A stretch of DNA of 64,000 bases from Varroa destructor (taxonomy: Eukaryota; Arthropoda; Arachnida; Mesostigmata; Varroidae), in the NCBI RefSeq assembly GCF_002443255.2, contig NW_019211454.1:35825187-35889186 (forward strand). The letters are read 5' to 3'. The position numbers and the translations under genes are program-made. Positions 49,470 to 60,518 of this stretch are shown in pieces. The notes below the pieces were generated by a model that saw only the letters and a list, made by a program, of their open reading frames with translations, did no database searches and had not been told where the DNA came from. Numbering within the stretch: position 1 is the stretch's first letter; each line of letters opens with the position of its first letter.

Positions 49470-50330
49470 GTATAGTTACCCCTCACTGCGATCATAGCTT
49501 CAATACGGGACCTGAACAGCTCCCAGGTATATTGTTAGGTTCATTTTGCAATTCGGCGAACGTTTTTTTTTGATAGGACAGATGAGCGCTGTCGTGTCGA
49601 GGCTCGTTAACTAACCCTCGCTCAATAACGCTCCATACGTAGAAACCCAACGAATTCAAATCTCAGCTATACAGTGACCATAAATGCTCGTACCAGAACA
49701 GACCCAAATTCTCAAGCGACTCGTCCTGCGCTAACTGGTCGGTGATAGGTCACCTTTATCACCACATGCCAGGAACATGATCATTGGCCAGAAAATTATT
49801 TTTACCCGCAATATATACATTCATTGAATCGTATTCAACTCAGCCACCATTTCTACCACCAGGTTGATTTTTGTATTGATGATGAAAAAAATTTTCCATT
49901 TGAGAAGAACTGAGAACAACCTGCTACTTCATTTCCAAGTGATGTAAAGGGCAACAAATACCAGTCAAATTTCCTGATTTTAGCGTCTCTACAAATTCGG
50001 TGTATGTTTTATTATGACATATGGCGTGCTTCTACAGCCTTAATAAACAGTCTGTGATATGGCATTCCTCCTCCGACGAAATTCTTTCGCTAACGACCTC
50101 AGAGAAACATAACGATCATTAAAAATTTATTCTTGAATTGCGTCAATTACTTCTTGAGCCCACGCTGTTTCTTCTTTACCGTGGAGATTTCCTTGTGCAA
50201 AGCTGGAACCTGCTTGGACTTGTTTTGCGACCAGGTGCGGGTTTGTAGCAAACTAGGTACGATCTGAGGTAACCCAGAAATTTTAACCCCCAATGGGTTT
50301 CGTCCAGCGTAAAGAGTATGTGCTATTCAC
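49470..50330 (-). mobile_element. Tc1/mariner-superfamily (DD37-type-like) transposase relic
   Basis: Minus-strand peptides appear in transposase order. SLRSLANEFRRRRNAISQ is a helix-turn-helix-like segment (about 50080-50140). AQDESLENLGLFWYEHLWS is followed by a stop codon and then DLNSLGFYVWSVIERGLVN (about 49600-49730), the counterpart of the conserved SPDLNPLDYyvW catalytic segment. WELFRSRIEAMIAVRG (about 49485-49530) matches the C-terminal end of this group. Multiple stops and shifts show it is dead. The spacing and the FYVWSVIER form resemble the mariner-like elements with a DD37 triad; the subfamily is uncertain. Terminal repeats were not found. Confidence 0.7.
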
Positions 50331-53300
50331 TCGAATTGCAGAAATGACGCACCGTCTTTCAATGACGTGATTGTGGTTTTGTTCTAGAAAAAAACGGCCA
50401 TTTTTTCATGTATCAGCAAGAATGGGTCCGGTCTTCTATTTCTTCAATGGCTATTTCTTCAATGATAAATACGTTGGCCAAGTTTGTTCGAGACAAAATG
50501 GGCCATCCAATATATTACCATGTAGTAGAAATATCACCGTTATCAGTAGACAGTATACTGGATAATTTCAAGGAATGGCTCTTACAGATGGTGTCTATCG
50601 TTTTCCGAGGGCGTAATTTAGCCCACAATGTGAATAAATATCACTAAGTACATATGTATCTCTACTGGACAATACGAAACGGTTATCAGTAGGTGATTTC
50701 AGTAGATGGCATCTAACAACACCGCCTACGTGGAATTCTTGATAGATGAGAAGTCTCATAGAGCTGATTTTTTAGAGTACTTTACTAAACAAGTACTGTA
50801 GTTAAAGGTAACTTCTCAGATCTTAGAACAAATCCGAATAGTTTTGTGGATCACGTGCGAAGTGAAATACCTCGGTTTTAATTTAAGACCACCCAGTGAC
50901 TTCAACATTACGGAGTAGCTATAAGTTTTTTATTCCTCGTACCTGTAAAAAGTTAGGTAGTGAGTCCGTCGATCCAAAGCGAATCTATTTCAAACCTAAA
51001 ATTCGGTTTTTCTTTTTTAAATCAGATTAGTGTATGATGAAGTGTACAGACACGTCTATGTTCATATGAAGTGTTTCTGGCCTAACTATTAGTCGACCTT
51101 TCCGGTTAATCCGCAAATAACGACACTTGCCCAGATTAAAGTTAATTCGAATATAGTGAATACTTTAAAGTAGTAAACAAACGACAACTTTCGTCCGTAA
51201 GAACGAACATTCTGGAGGCACTCGATGATAACAGTTGAAGCGTAGGACAGTCGCAAGTTAACGACAGGCCAGTCTGCGTCAAAATTGCTGACTAATATAC
51301 GCGTAGAGGGAAAATAGCCGCTCGGTCCCGGCCCTAATTGGTAAATAACAAAAACATGCTTTGTATAATTGTGTTACCCTAAACGTTCAGACAGTAACAA
51401 ATATGATCCCCAATGTAGGGCCCCGACGTCGTGGCTTGGTCGATGGAGCTCCCTGTATACTACGTTAGCCTAATACTAATACGAATTTAATTCAGGTAAG
51501 AACACTTTTTACATGTAAAAGCATTCCTTTGGTTTCTTACCTCGCTTGGTGTGGTAGTGGCAGCGATCGTGATAATCGTGTGCAGAGAGCATGCGCCGAC
51601 CCTCACACACAAAAAAATCATTCCATCGTAGTACCAACGGTCGTGACCATTGCAAAAGAAATGCATCCTACATATAAGACGTTTTTTTTTTTGCTTTTAG
51701 TTACTAGCGCAGATTGATATAATAATAACGATCCATTCGCAAGATACTTTTTTATTATGACGGCACAGTAATCTCGGCCTTTTCAGTGAAGTTTCAGCAC
51801 TTGTACCGAATATTTAAGCTTATATTATCCCCTTAGCAACTACTGCTGCCGCTGCTGCTGCTGTTAAGCGGTACTCTTGCAGGCCAGCAAGTTGTCCTAT
51901 GCTTTCTTGCGGACGCTAAATTATGAATCGAGAATGTAGTTTATTAATTTGGCATTATTGTGCATGTACAAATTGATGTAAATTCGGCTTTGTTGAAGGT
52001 CATTTCGTTTGAGCGATTCGTGTACAGTTCCCATCACTCAAAAATCCGTTTCTCGGATTTCGTCTGGATCTTAGCAAGTCACCTATGACAAACTAAAACG
52101 GCTGAAGGATGCCGTTAACTAAAAATATTTCATTGCTTTGTTTCTTCACTTGGCATAAGTAACGCCCTCTGGCCAGGTCTCCAGGCAACTGCAAATTGGC
52201 AAATGAGCTTACAGTTACACTGCCGCCCTCAGTGTCAATAAAAAGAAACTCGTGAAGCCCATTCGAGCTCGATGGGTGTCGCTATGTGTATGAGGACGTG
52301 CGATGCCGTTTTGTCCCTAATCAAATACGGTCATAGTAATTCAGTGCCAGTGGACAATTGCGTGAGCCTTAGAGGGAACACGCTCGGAGGTGCTTGAATA
52401 CGAGGTGCTTGAGAACGAAACAGTTCTTTTGAGCCATCATTTTACAACAACTGTTAGCGCAAAGGATCATTCGAAAATATTTCATAATAGATTAATAATA
52501 TAAGGAGATTGCACTTGATTTCTTGGTGTTTGCTGACAGTGGTGATTATTGCGCTAGAATCCGTCGTTTTGCCGATATTAGGTCCAGAAAATATTGAAAC
52601 AAAGATGTATCGTAAAGCTTCATTAAATAGCTGAACTAGCGTGAACTAAGGAAGAGATCTTCATCTCAAAAGATTCATTTGCATTTCACAGGCTACCTAC
52701 AAGGCATCCTTATTTTTTCTTTATGCCAAGTTCTATGCGTTTTAGCCAGCCGATAGAAAAAGGCGCCACTATAGCTTTCTTTGAAGTCGACTTGGAACAC
52801 GCCAGCGGGAAGAAAGCCAGGCATACGACACGTAAAAAGAGAACTCGGGGACGGTAAGTAAACCTGTTAAGGTATCTAGGACATGACAAGCAACCTGACC
52901 TCACAGCAACCATTCACGAAGAGGCGCCGTTGGACTTAGCTTGCAGCCGACAATGAGGTAATATCAGGTTATTACAGCCGAATCTGGCTAACTTCATAAT
53001 TGAACTAGTTGGGCTAGAATGGACACAGTTGGGCTAGGATGATAGCGTTTTACATTATGTTTAACGTAGTTGTGTTTATTTTTTCACATACCAGCCAGCG
53101 CTCTGGTAGCTTTTGAACAACCATATGCCTGCCATTGGCGTTCTTATATGGTTTCTCCTTAAATTATGTATAGTATACTTGTCCGTCAGCTGCATTTGTA
53201 GGGCCGAGCAATTATACTTAAGCAGCTTGAAACTAACCTTAAATATTTCTTTGCTTAATTTAGAAAGTACTTGAGACATGATGATGCGGTGTGGCGTTGT

Positions 53301-54189
53301 CGTCGAATACTCAGACTGTGTCCCAGACGATTGCCGCAACAACGGCCTAAGGAGCTCTAGAGAAGGCCTATTTCCATGATGATATTTCCGTGAACATCTG
53401 GTCAACTTTTCGCTGGTCTTCAATTTTCATTTTTGCAACGTCTACACGTTTCGCTTAAGGCCTTCCTGCGTAATGGGTTCTTCAATTTTCAGAAGAACAA
53501 AAAACTGACCACTGGGCGTAAATTTTCTGGAAAACTGGAATGTAATTTCCCCTGAAATTAACTCGACCGGTTTCCACTAACATAAGTTTCTTGAGAGTAA
53601 GGTACTTAAAAGTTAAATCTTGCCTTCTAGGAGCACATAGTTTAGAGGTTCTTCGATTTCACAGTCCGCCGAGTTGGTTCGCATTATCCTAACAGAAAAC
53701 AGTCTATGAAATAGAGAGCAATACGCTTTGTCAGCCAATTGTTAGTCGAACAACGAACGAGTGACAATCATGAATTAGGAAAAAAAAGTATAAACGCAAG
53801 TACGTACGAGTTTCACATAGAACGGGTTAGACTGCAAAGATCAAATGATAGGAAATACCAATTTGTGTACCAAATAAGCGGTACTGTTCCGCGAAGAAAA
53901 ATCTCTGAACTAGATTTTGTTAAAGCTCGTTGTTGTTTAATCGTCTCCAGGCACGTTATTGATGAGTAACCTTGAACAGTTCCATGTGTTTCACACTAGT
54001 CTTTTATCTGTCTAATTTTAAGCCGCGTAAGTGAATCTTTTTTATAGTCCTGCTACATCGTCATACCATAGCTTTTTAAAATAATTTTGCTCAAAGGCTA
54101 AATCTGATCCGTTCATCATATTCAATTAATTAGACCATGGAAATTGTGGTTGCTATACCGACCATGAATCTGACCTGTGAAACGTCCAC
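50331..54189. other. Intergenic stretch, no supported gene
   Basis: A CTG-rich run lies at 51843-51863. The open frame at 53076-53423 (minus, 115 codons) has no domain I recognise. A short direct duplication of AGTTGGGCTAG occurs at about 53007-53036. Confidence 0.35.
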
Positions 54190-54300
54190 CAAATACTAAT
54201 CAGAACACAGCTTCTGGGATTCGAACCTACGGCTGTCCCCACTACGGTATTATATAATGCCTCTGGCACTACTTGTAATACTTTTTAGCACATTCGATGT
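54190..54300 (-). repeat. tRNA-like/SINE-like element with perfect B-box
   Basis: On the minus strand GGTTCGAATCC, a perfect RNA polymerase III B-box, lies at about 54218-54228, with a weak A-box-like sequence upstream near 54260. The surrounding bases do not fold as a tRNA, so a tRNA-derived SINE fragment is more likely. It does not clearly belong to the same family as the 10.3 kb and 17.9 kb copies. Confidence 0.4.
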
Positions 54301-54310
54301 ACCTGAACGA

Positions 54311-54333
54311 CTAAGCTAAGCTAAGCTAAGCTA
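54311..54333 (+). repeat. (CTAAG)4 pentanucleotide repeat
   Basis: Four perfect CTAAG units, read as TTAGC repeats on the minus strand. It is one base away from the TTAGG telomere unit, but a chance microsatellite is the simpler reading. Confidence 0.85.
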
Positions 54334-54655
54334 TTGTACCCAACCCTTCTCTAAACTATACAATTCGATATATGTGGATACGTTTGTTGATTGTCGGATC
54401 GTGACAATAGGATCTGCTATACTGGTCCTGGTAAGGCAACTATAGTTAGGCTCGAGAGACAAAAATCATGGCGGTAAGATATTTACACTTTACGGTAGAG
54501 TTGAAAATTTTCAAGCTAATTCACAATCCCATATTATTCTTTGACGTTTCGATAGACTGTTGAATTTCGCACTCTGAGGCTTTCAGATAAGCTTATTTTT
54601 ATATTATTTATAATGTAATATAACGGGCTACAATTATACGCTGTTTGACCGTTTG

Positions 54656-54690
54656 AACAAACAAACAAACAAACAAACAAACAAACGAAC
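54656..54690 (+). repeat. (AAAC)n microsatellite
   Basis: Seven to eight AAAC units with a final AACG variant. Such runs often mark the tail of a retroposed element, but no body was identified upstream. Confidence 0.92.
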
Positions 54691-54987
54691 ACGAAAAATA
54701 TTATAAGGATGCTTGCTTGTATTTACTTGTTCTAACGAATCGCACGTCTTCAATCAAAAGCTGTAAAATACGTCTAGTGATTTTCATATTTAGCCATATT
54801 TAGCCAGAATACCCGAACGATGCAACCGCTAACGAACGACGCTAAAAATAGTCAAGTAACAGGGTTTATGGTTAAGTAGAAGAGATGTACAACGATTTTT
54901 TTTCGTTGCACGAGTCAAAAAATCACTCTAGGCATTTATGTTAATAATAGTGTTCCACAATACACACCTTTTTTATTTTTTATCAGC

Positions 54988-54993
54988 TTTATT
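54988..54993 (-). promoter_or_regulatory. Candidate polyadenylation signal of the FAR gene
   Basis: AATAAA on the minus strand, about 78 bases downstream of the FAR stop codon, in a good position for 3' end formation. A second A-rich AATAAA-like hexamer follows at about 54972-54977. Confidence 0.55.
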
Positions 54994-55070
54994 TAACTGA
55001 GCGTTTAACGCGGGATCTGACAACTCCTACAGACGAATGATGCTCATCCGAACCGGAGCGAAGACCTTCC

Positions 55071-58000
55071 TTAGCTAGTTTCCTCATCATGCTTGTATGT
55101 TTGGACGTAACTTGCGACGCTCAATGCGATGTCTCGCATAAAAGTGTCCCAATCGATGTAACTGACGTCCATCGGGTATTTCTGTACTCTCGTGAGCGCG
55201 TTCGAGGAAATATTGGTTGATTTGCGGTAACAAGAAACAGACTCACATAATTAGTTTATGTTTAGGGTTATTTTTTTTTTTGCTTAACCAGTCAAATCGA
55301 TGAAGCGTTTGACTTTTTAAGAAAAAAAAAAAAGCTCTACAACGGCTTATTAAACACATGTCAGTTACAGAGTATGTACTCTGTCTTATCCATTCTGCGG
55401 GCCGAATTACTAGTCGAATTTTGCTATAGGTTCAAAAAAATGTTCGGGGTTACTCCTCAAAGAGGCCATCTGCCGCTTGATAATTAGCCACACACGACTT
55501 CATAAATGTACAAACAATGTTCGTGTTTTCTTCGTTACTTTAATCACGCATCGCCTTTTTTTTTAATATTATCATTGTTATTATGATCGTTTGGTGTTAA
55601 TTGAAGTAACACCCTATCAAAGTAGGGTTTAGTAAGATGTCGGATGCCTACTTAGGCCCTCGATCTGGTGCCGCGAACTAGATATGTAACAAAGGGAGAA
55701 TCCTGTAAGCTAGACATTGCGGTATTCTTTTAGAAATGGATGTTATTGTTAATAATTCCGAGACGGTCGTTTTCTACAAACTTTGGTACCTCGAGAAAAA
55801 CAAGTGATCCTAAAACAGCCATCACTGGCCTCTGTCTTCATAACGGTTTCGACGCTCGTGAAAAGTAACAGATCTTATAACAAGATAAGGCTGCTAGAAA
55901 GATTTTCGAAAATAGAATACACCATGACCCTTCGATAGTGTTCTAGTGGCAGTCACAAGCAACTATGTCGGATTTGTTGATCACGTTATAAGCTTTATTA
56001 CTTGAATAATCAAAATTTTATAATGTTCTCCGAACTATAACGATACGGAATTCATGACGGGACTACTCAACTAACACGATAAAACCAGGTTGCTCACTTG
56101 TGGGTTCTATCCTTTAGGTCTGGTCCTTCATCGAAGAAATCTGCATTTAGCTCAAATCAAACGTTCTGGGCCGCATCTGACATGGCGCGAAAATCGGCTG
56201 GCTAATTTTCTTTGTTTACCATACAAACAATTCTCAAAGCTAATAAGGCTCACACACGATCATAGCCACGCTATAAGCCTAATGTGTCGCATTTTCTATT
56301 CAGCGGTCGTTTTAAAAGCAATACCGACATATTCTGCCGACTTCGTAGACTTTTTCCTCTATTGAATAACCGGATATTGCCAGTATTATGAAATGGTTAC
56401 CTTGTACTCTTTAGGAGGAAGAAGAGTTGTAAGGGATCGCACGTTTTCGTAGTCGAAGATGAAATCACCCGAAGGAAAGTTGTCAAGAACGCTCGCTTTA
56501 AGGTGCGCTCTCCGGAGTTTCGTTACCGCTTCAATGTTCCGCTGTCCGCTGCAGATGTGACGTGCTAAACCCGATATTAATCAATCGTTCATGAAAATCC
56601 ATGTAAAAAAAAAAAAGCTACTAATGATTGGTTATATACCTTGGGACATCGTACCGTATTATAAACAAAAATGTTCAACTGATACTCGGTAAATTCTCAC
56701 CGGCGATAACCAAAACAGCGACCCCCTGGGAAAACAAAAATCCGGGTAAATTCCGAGTAATCATGCAAGCGAACGACAACCGTTGGTTACGAACTAGATA
56801 TAATTCTGAATAGGGTAGCCAAATTTCTCTACCCTGATAATATAATAGCTAATAACCAGGTCTGTGTATACCAATTCTCCTATCTGTATAGCTGGGTCTG
56901 TGTACATTTTTTGAAAAATTAACGAACGTTTGAATCCAATAAAATTACATAACTGTTCTACGACAATTCAACTAACTTATGAGGACTGTCCACATATCAG
57001 TTATGAAAGCTGGAATATAGAAGAGCACAAGTACGATGAATCGCCATACACGACTGTTGGTCGTGTTCAATTTGCGGTAGTTTGCCGGCTTCGTTGGTCG
57101 ATTTTCGAGTGCTGTGATCATTCTGGTTGTCATCTCTTTGGCCAGTGGCGTGGTGCAGGTATCAATACAGTTGTATACTAAACCGTTTGCGCGATGTCTT
57201 TCCGCGCACCTCCAGCCAGCTCCTATAACGATATTGGCCGCCATATCAACTGGGATCAGGGTTATCTGGCTTACGGGATCTAGGAGGATTGGGATTTCAT
57301 ATCCCATATCAGCCTAGTTGAATAACAAATGTATAAAGAGGACGATTTAGTAAGCTGGCATGAAGAAACGAGGTAGACGTAGACAGGGTCATGCGGACTA
57401 AACCTCACCGCGGTCGAAATGATAGTGAAAAATGAAAAAATTGGGGTGTCTCTGCTAGTAAGGTCACTCATTAGGACCACTGTTATTAGAGCGAAATACT
57501 GTAAGGGATCAAATCAAATTAGAGGGGGCCGTGCTGGGTCACAAAGGCCGACGATGCTGACAGCTATCAGGATAACTACAGAACTGTATATGGTAGCGGG
57601 GCTAGGTATGCGAAGGTCATGCGCAAAAACAAACAAGAATGCAAAACAGTAGCAGCGACGTAATTCTATTTCTGAACGCCAAACGAAGACAAAAGCGAGT
57701 TGCGACTGACACCGAAAATTACCGAAGATTAGCACAAACCTGAAAATAGGACAAGTACGGTATCTGGTACTGTCTAGCGCGTAGCGCAGCTAAACAGCTT
57801 CTAGGACAAAGCAAAGCCTACGTACGTTTGGCTGTCATGTAAAAGTGTGAACATCGCTTTCCACATGCTTCAATGTCCTAGCTACATTACTCGAAAACAC
57901 TAGGACAATAAGTTGAGTGAAATATTCTGCTATGATTGTCATAGTCGATCATCTAGTAAAGGATTGTACCGGGTCTTTCCGTTGCGGTGGACATGCGACG

Positions 58001-60518
58001 TCCTGTCGGGGGCTAAAAGCGTAAACGCCCTCATAAGAGGCCCGGGGAGAGATTAGGAGCTATGCAGGAGCATTCAGCAGAAGCAAACGGTTAAACCGGA
58101 GCGAGAGAAAACGGAATGGTTCTTCTAGATAGTAACAGGTGGTCGACTGATTGAAAAATTTCCCAGGACAATGACATCACTTACCATAATCGTAATGATC
58201 AGTCATGTAAGTGATCCAGATAAACTGCAATCGCAACAATTCCGTCTATGCAATGGTGGATAAAATAGTCAACAAAGGTCGTGCTAAACTAAGCACTCAT
58301 CGTTGATAAATGGAAGAACACACTGGATCACATATAAAAAAAAATAGAAGTGCGTGCATTATCGTTAATCAATAAGCCAACTTTTCCTCTTACATTGGCT
58401 GGTAGTTCTGATCATGATGATCTAGGCTTGAATAAGAGTTTTAGATGTAAATAATAATTTGAAAAAACTGGAAATTTTCGAAATTTTTGACATATGCTAG
58501 TATTAACTTTGTATAGCTTAGTTGCTATAAGAAAATATAAAGACAGCTAAAAGCCAGTTCAAACACATATACTAGACCTGGGCAACAACACCATGAAAAT
58601 TGTGGAAGTTGTCCAACCATGCTCGCGTCGGGTCCCGTAGGGACCCAATAACGATAGGGTGCCTTACGATGGCGTGAGGTACACCAGAGTAATGGACAAG
58701 GCTTTCAGCGTGGAACTTGGAGAACGTGAACGTGTTCGGGTGGCCGTTCAACTCGCTCGAGTCTAAAAAAGCCGGGTCTGATTCCAGCAGCTGCAATAGG
58801 TCCATAGCTAATTCATATGCAAGACAAAAAATTACATTATAACACAGAAATTATGAACAAGAATATTGAAACAACGATGCGGCAGCAGACTCACTATTTG
58901 TTGTTTCGTTTTGCCTTCACAGGACGTAAACACCCTGATAGGTTTACCGTCACATGATTCACGCTATAAATGCATTGGGTTTGAATAGAGGCAAAAGAAC
59001 TTAAATCCATAAAATAAAAACGATGACGCTAACCCTAAGTTTACCTTTTTTGCAATCGGAAGTTGCTACGCGCTCTTCGATAAATCGACGGTAACATCCT
59101 GTATACGAAGTAGATACGTACACAAGACATCGAAGTCCTACTATCGTATTGCATAACTTCAACATGACGGAAGTGCTTAACAGGTTACGACGCACTGCTG
59201 CGCTGAGACTGTGATCGAAACGAGTGCTTGTCGCCGAATGAATCACTATCTGTATAAACACATTCGAGGGCAAAGATGTTTGCTGAACCACCTCAACTAC
59301 GGAGTTGAGCTTATTTTTGCTATACTCTATCTCCGACCTGCATATAGGACCTGCTAAGGTCCTAAGATAGCTGCCACGCTGCTAACGTAGCTAGCTGATA
59401 GGTCTCTTCTTAGGGCCACGATTTCCACCACCGAGTTTCGAAATACCGCTTAGCAATCATACTAGCTTGTTGTGTATCCTACAGGATACGTATCGTCATG
59501 TTATTTCTAGTAATACATATAGGAGAGTACTAAAACGACACCTATATAATCGCTCAATGACGCAACAATTCGGTCAGAGTCCATGACGGAGTCAAGTGAC
59601 TTACGTGACGACGTTAATCATTGCGTCAACTATCGATGATATGGCCTGAACACTGAAAGGCGTGTAATATTTAGCTCTGTGCGCATTATACAAGCCAAGG
59701 AGGCATACAACATCTATAGCATCATTATCAATAACCAAACTCGCTGGTCTACAATCACTATTGTAAACAGTCGCTGCTGTTGACATTTGAAAAAAACGGT
59801 CGCTGACATAAACGACCGTTCGTCAAAATTAACGGATACAATCTGTATCACATACTTAGTAGTAGGTGGTAGTAGTAAGTAGGTGGTGTCCGCGTTCCAT
59901 TTCCACTAATTTGTCAAGAGAGGCAAATTTATTTGCTCGCAATGGGGCAAGTTAATTGCGTACCAGCTATGGTCAAACAAGTTTAGCCGTCTAGATGCAC
60001 TTCCAAAGGAGAGCGGTGGCTGTTTGTGATCTTTCGCCTAAGCGCGTACCGTTACTTCATTCCGTAACAATGAAAGGTCGTGTAGTTTGATTCCATGTGA
60101 CGCAGTAGAAACATCGCCCTCGACCAGCTGTACGCGTTTTTTCAGTCTTAATAAGTCCGAGGTGAAAAGGAAGTCGCTAAACAAATCTTCGAATCTCTGT
60201 TGAGCAGTTTTATTCTTTTTCTTACGAATAAGAAGATATACTTTACGAGTTTTCATCCGCAGTAACTGGAATAAAATGAACTGTAAAACGAACATAACAG
60301 AATTGAAAGACATTTTTAATATAAAAATAAGTGAAATCTTCACAATTTCACCACTTATTTTTTTAGATCGAAAAGTTGTGGGATTAGACCGGCATGTTTG
60401 ATAATAAGCAGTTCTCTTACATCGTTATCAGATGTCAGATCGTAAGCTGACCCACCTTGCCGACAAAGCCGGTAGAGCCCATAAGCAGTACGGTTTGTTG
60501 TTGATAAAAAGCTTCCAT
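55071..60518 (-). CDS. Fatty acyl-CoA reductase-like protein, 7 exons, 446 aa
   Basis: This belongs to the FAR family, which reduces fatty acyl-CoA to fatty alcohol with NADPH at peroxisome or ER membranes. Exons, in transcript order: 60456-60518, 60050-60280, 59045-59249, 58578-58807, 56977-57313, 56401-56564 and 55071-55181 (1341 nt with stop). All introns are GT-AG and phases agree; the most weakly defined joins are the start of exon 7 and the GTCTAG donor of exon 4. The start sits in GCCATGG. Residues 14-20 hold the GxxGxxG Rossmann motif (GSTGFVG). VYLLIRKKK, then IVIHSATSTRFDHSL (from 99), then LVYVSTSYTGC and GHPNTFTFSKFHAESL follow. LIPVDMAANIVIGAGW and VYNC lie in exon 5. The C-terminal sterile-like domain includes NFPSGDFIFDYENV and YIDWDTFM. 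The catalytic YxxxK motif reads F193-TFS-K197. The protein is shorter than typical FARs of about 500 residues and ends in a soluble tail without a clear terminal membrane segment. Identity as a FAR is firm; catalytic activity is doubtful. Confidence 0.93.
57340..58060 (+). mobile_element. Possible LINE ORF1 zinc-knuckle fragment within FAR intron 4
   Basis: The plus strand (antisense to FAR) carries CYDC at about 57928-57939. It is followed in a shifted frame by DHLVKDCTGSFRCGGHATSC (about 57948-58010), resembling the paired CCHC zinc knuckles of Jockey/R1-type LINE ORF1 or gag proteins. The upstream sequence is open for about 77 codons (57419-57652) but unrecognised. It is broken by stops and shifts. 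It is an intronic insertion relic at best. Confidence 0.35.

Noticed and set aside
59601..59786. Minus-strand open frame within FAR intron 2
   Set aside because: Exons 2 and 3 join directly in phase and in family alignment (NEVT/IVIHSA). This frame has no FAR similarity.
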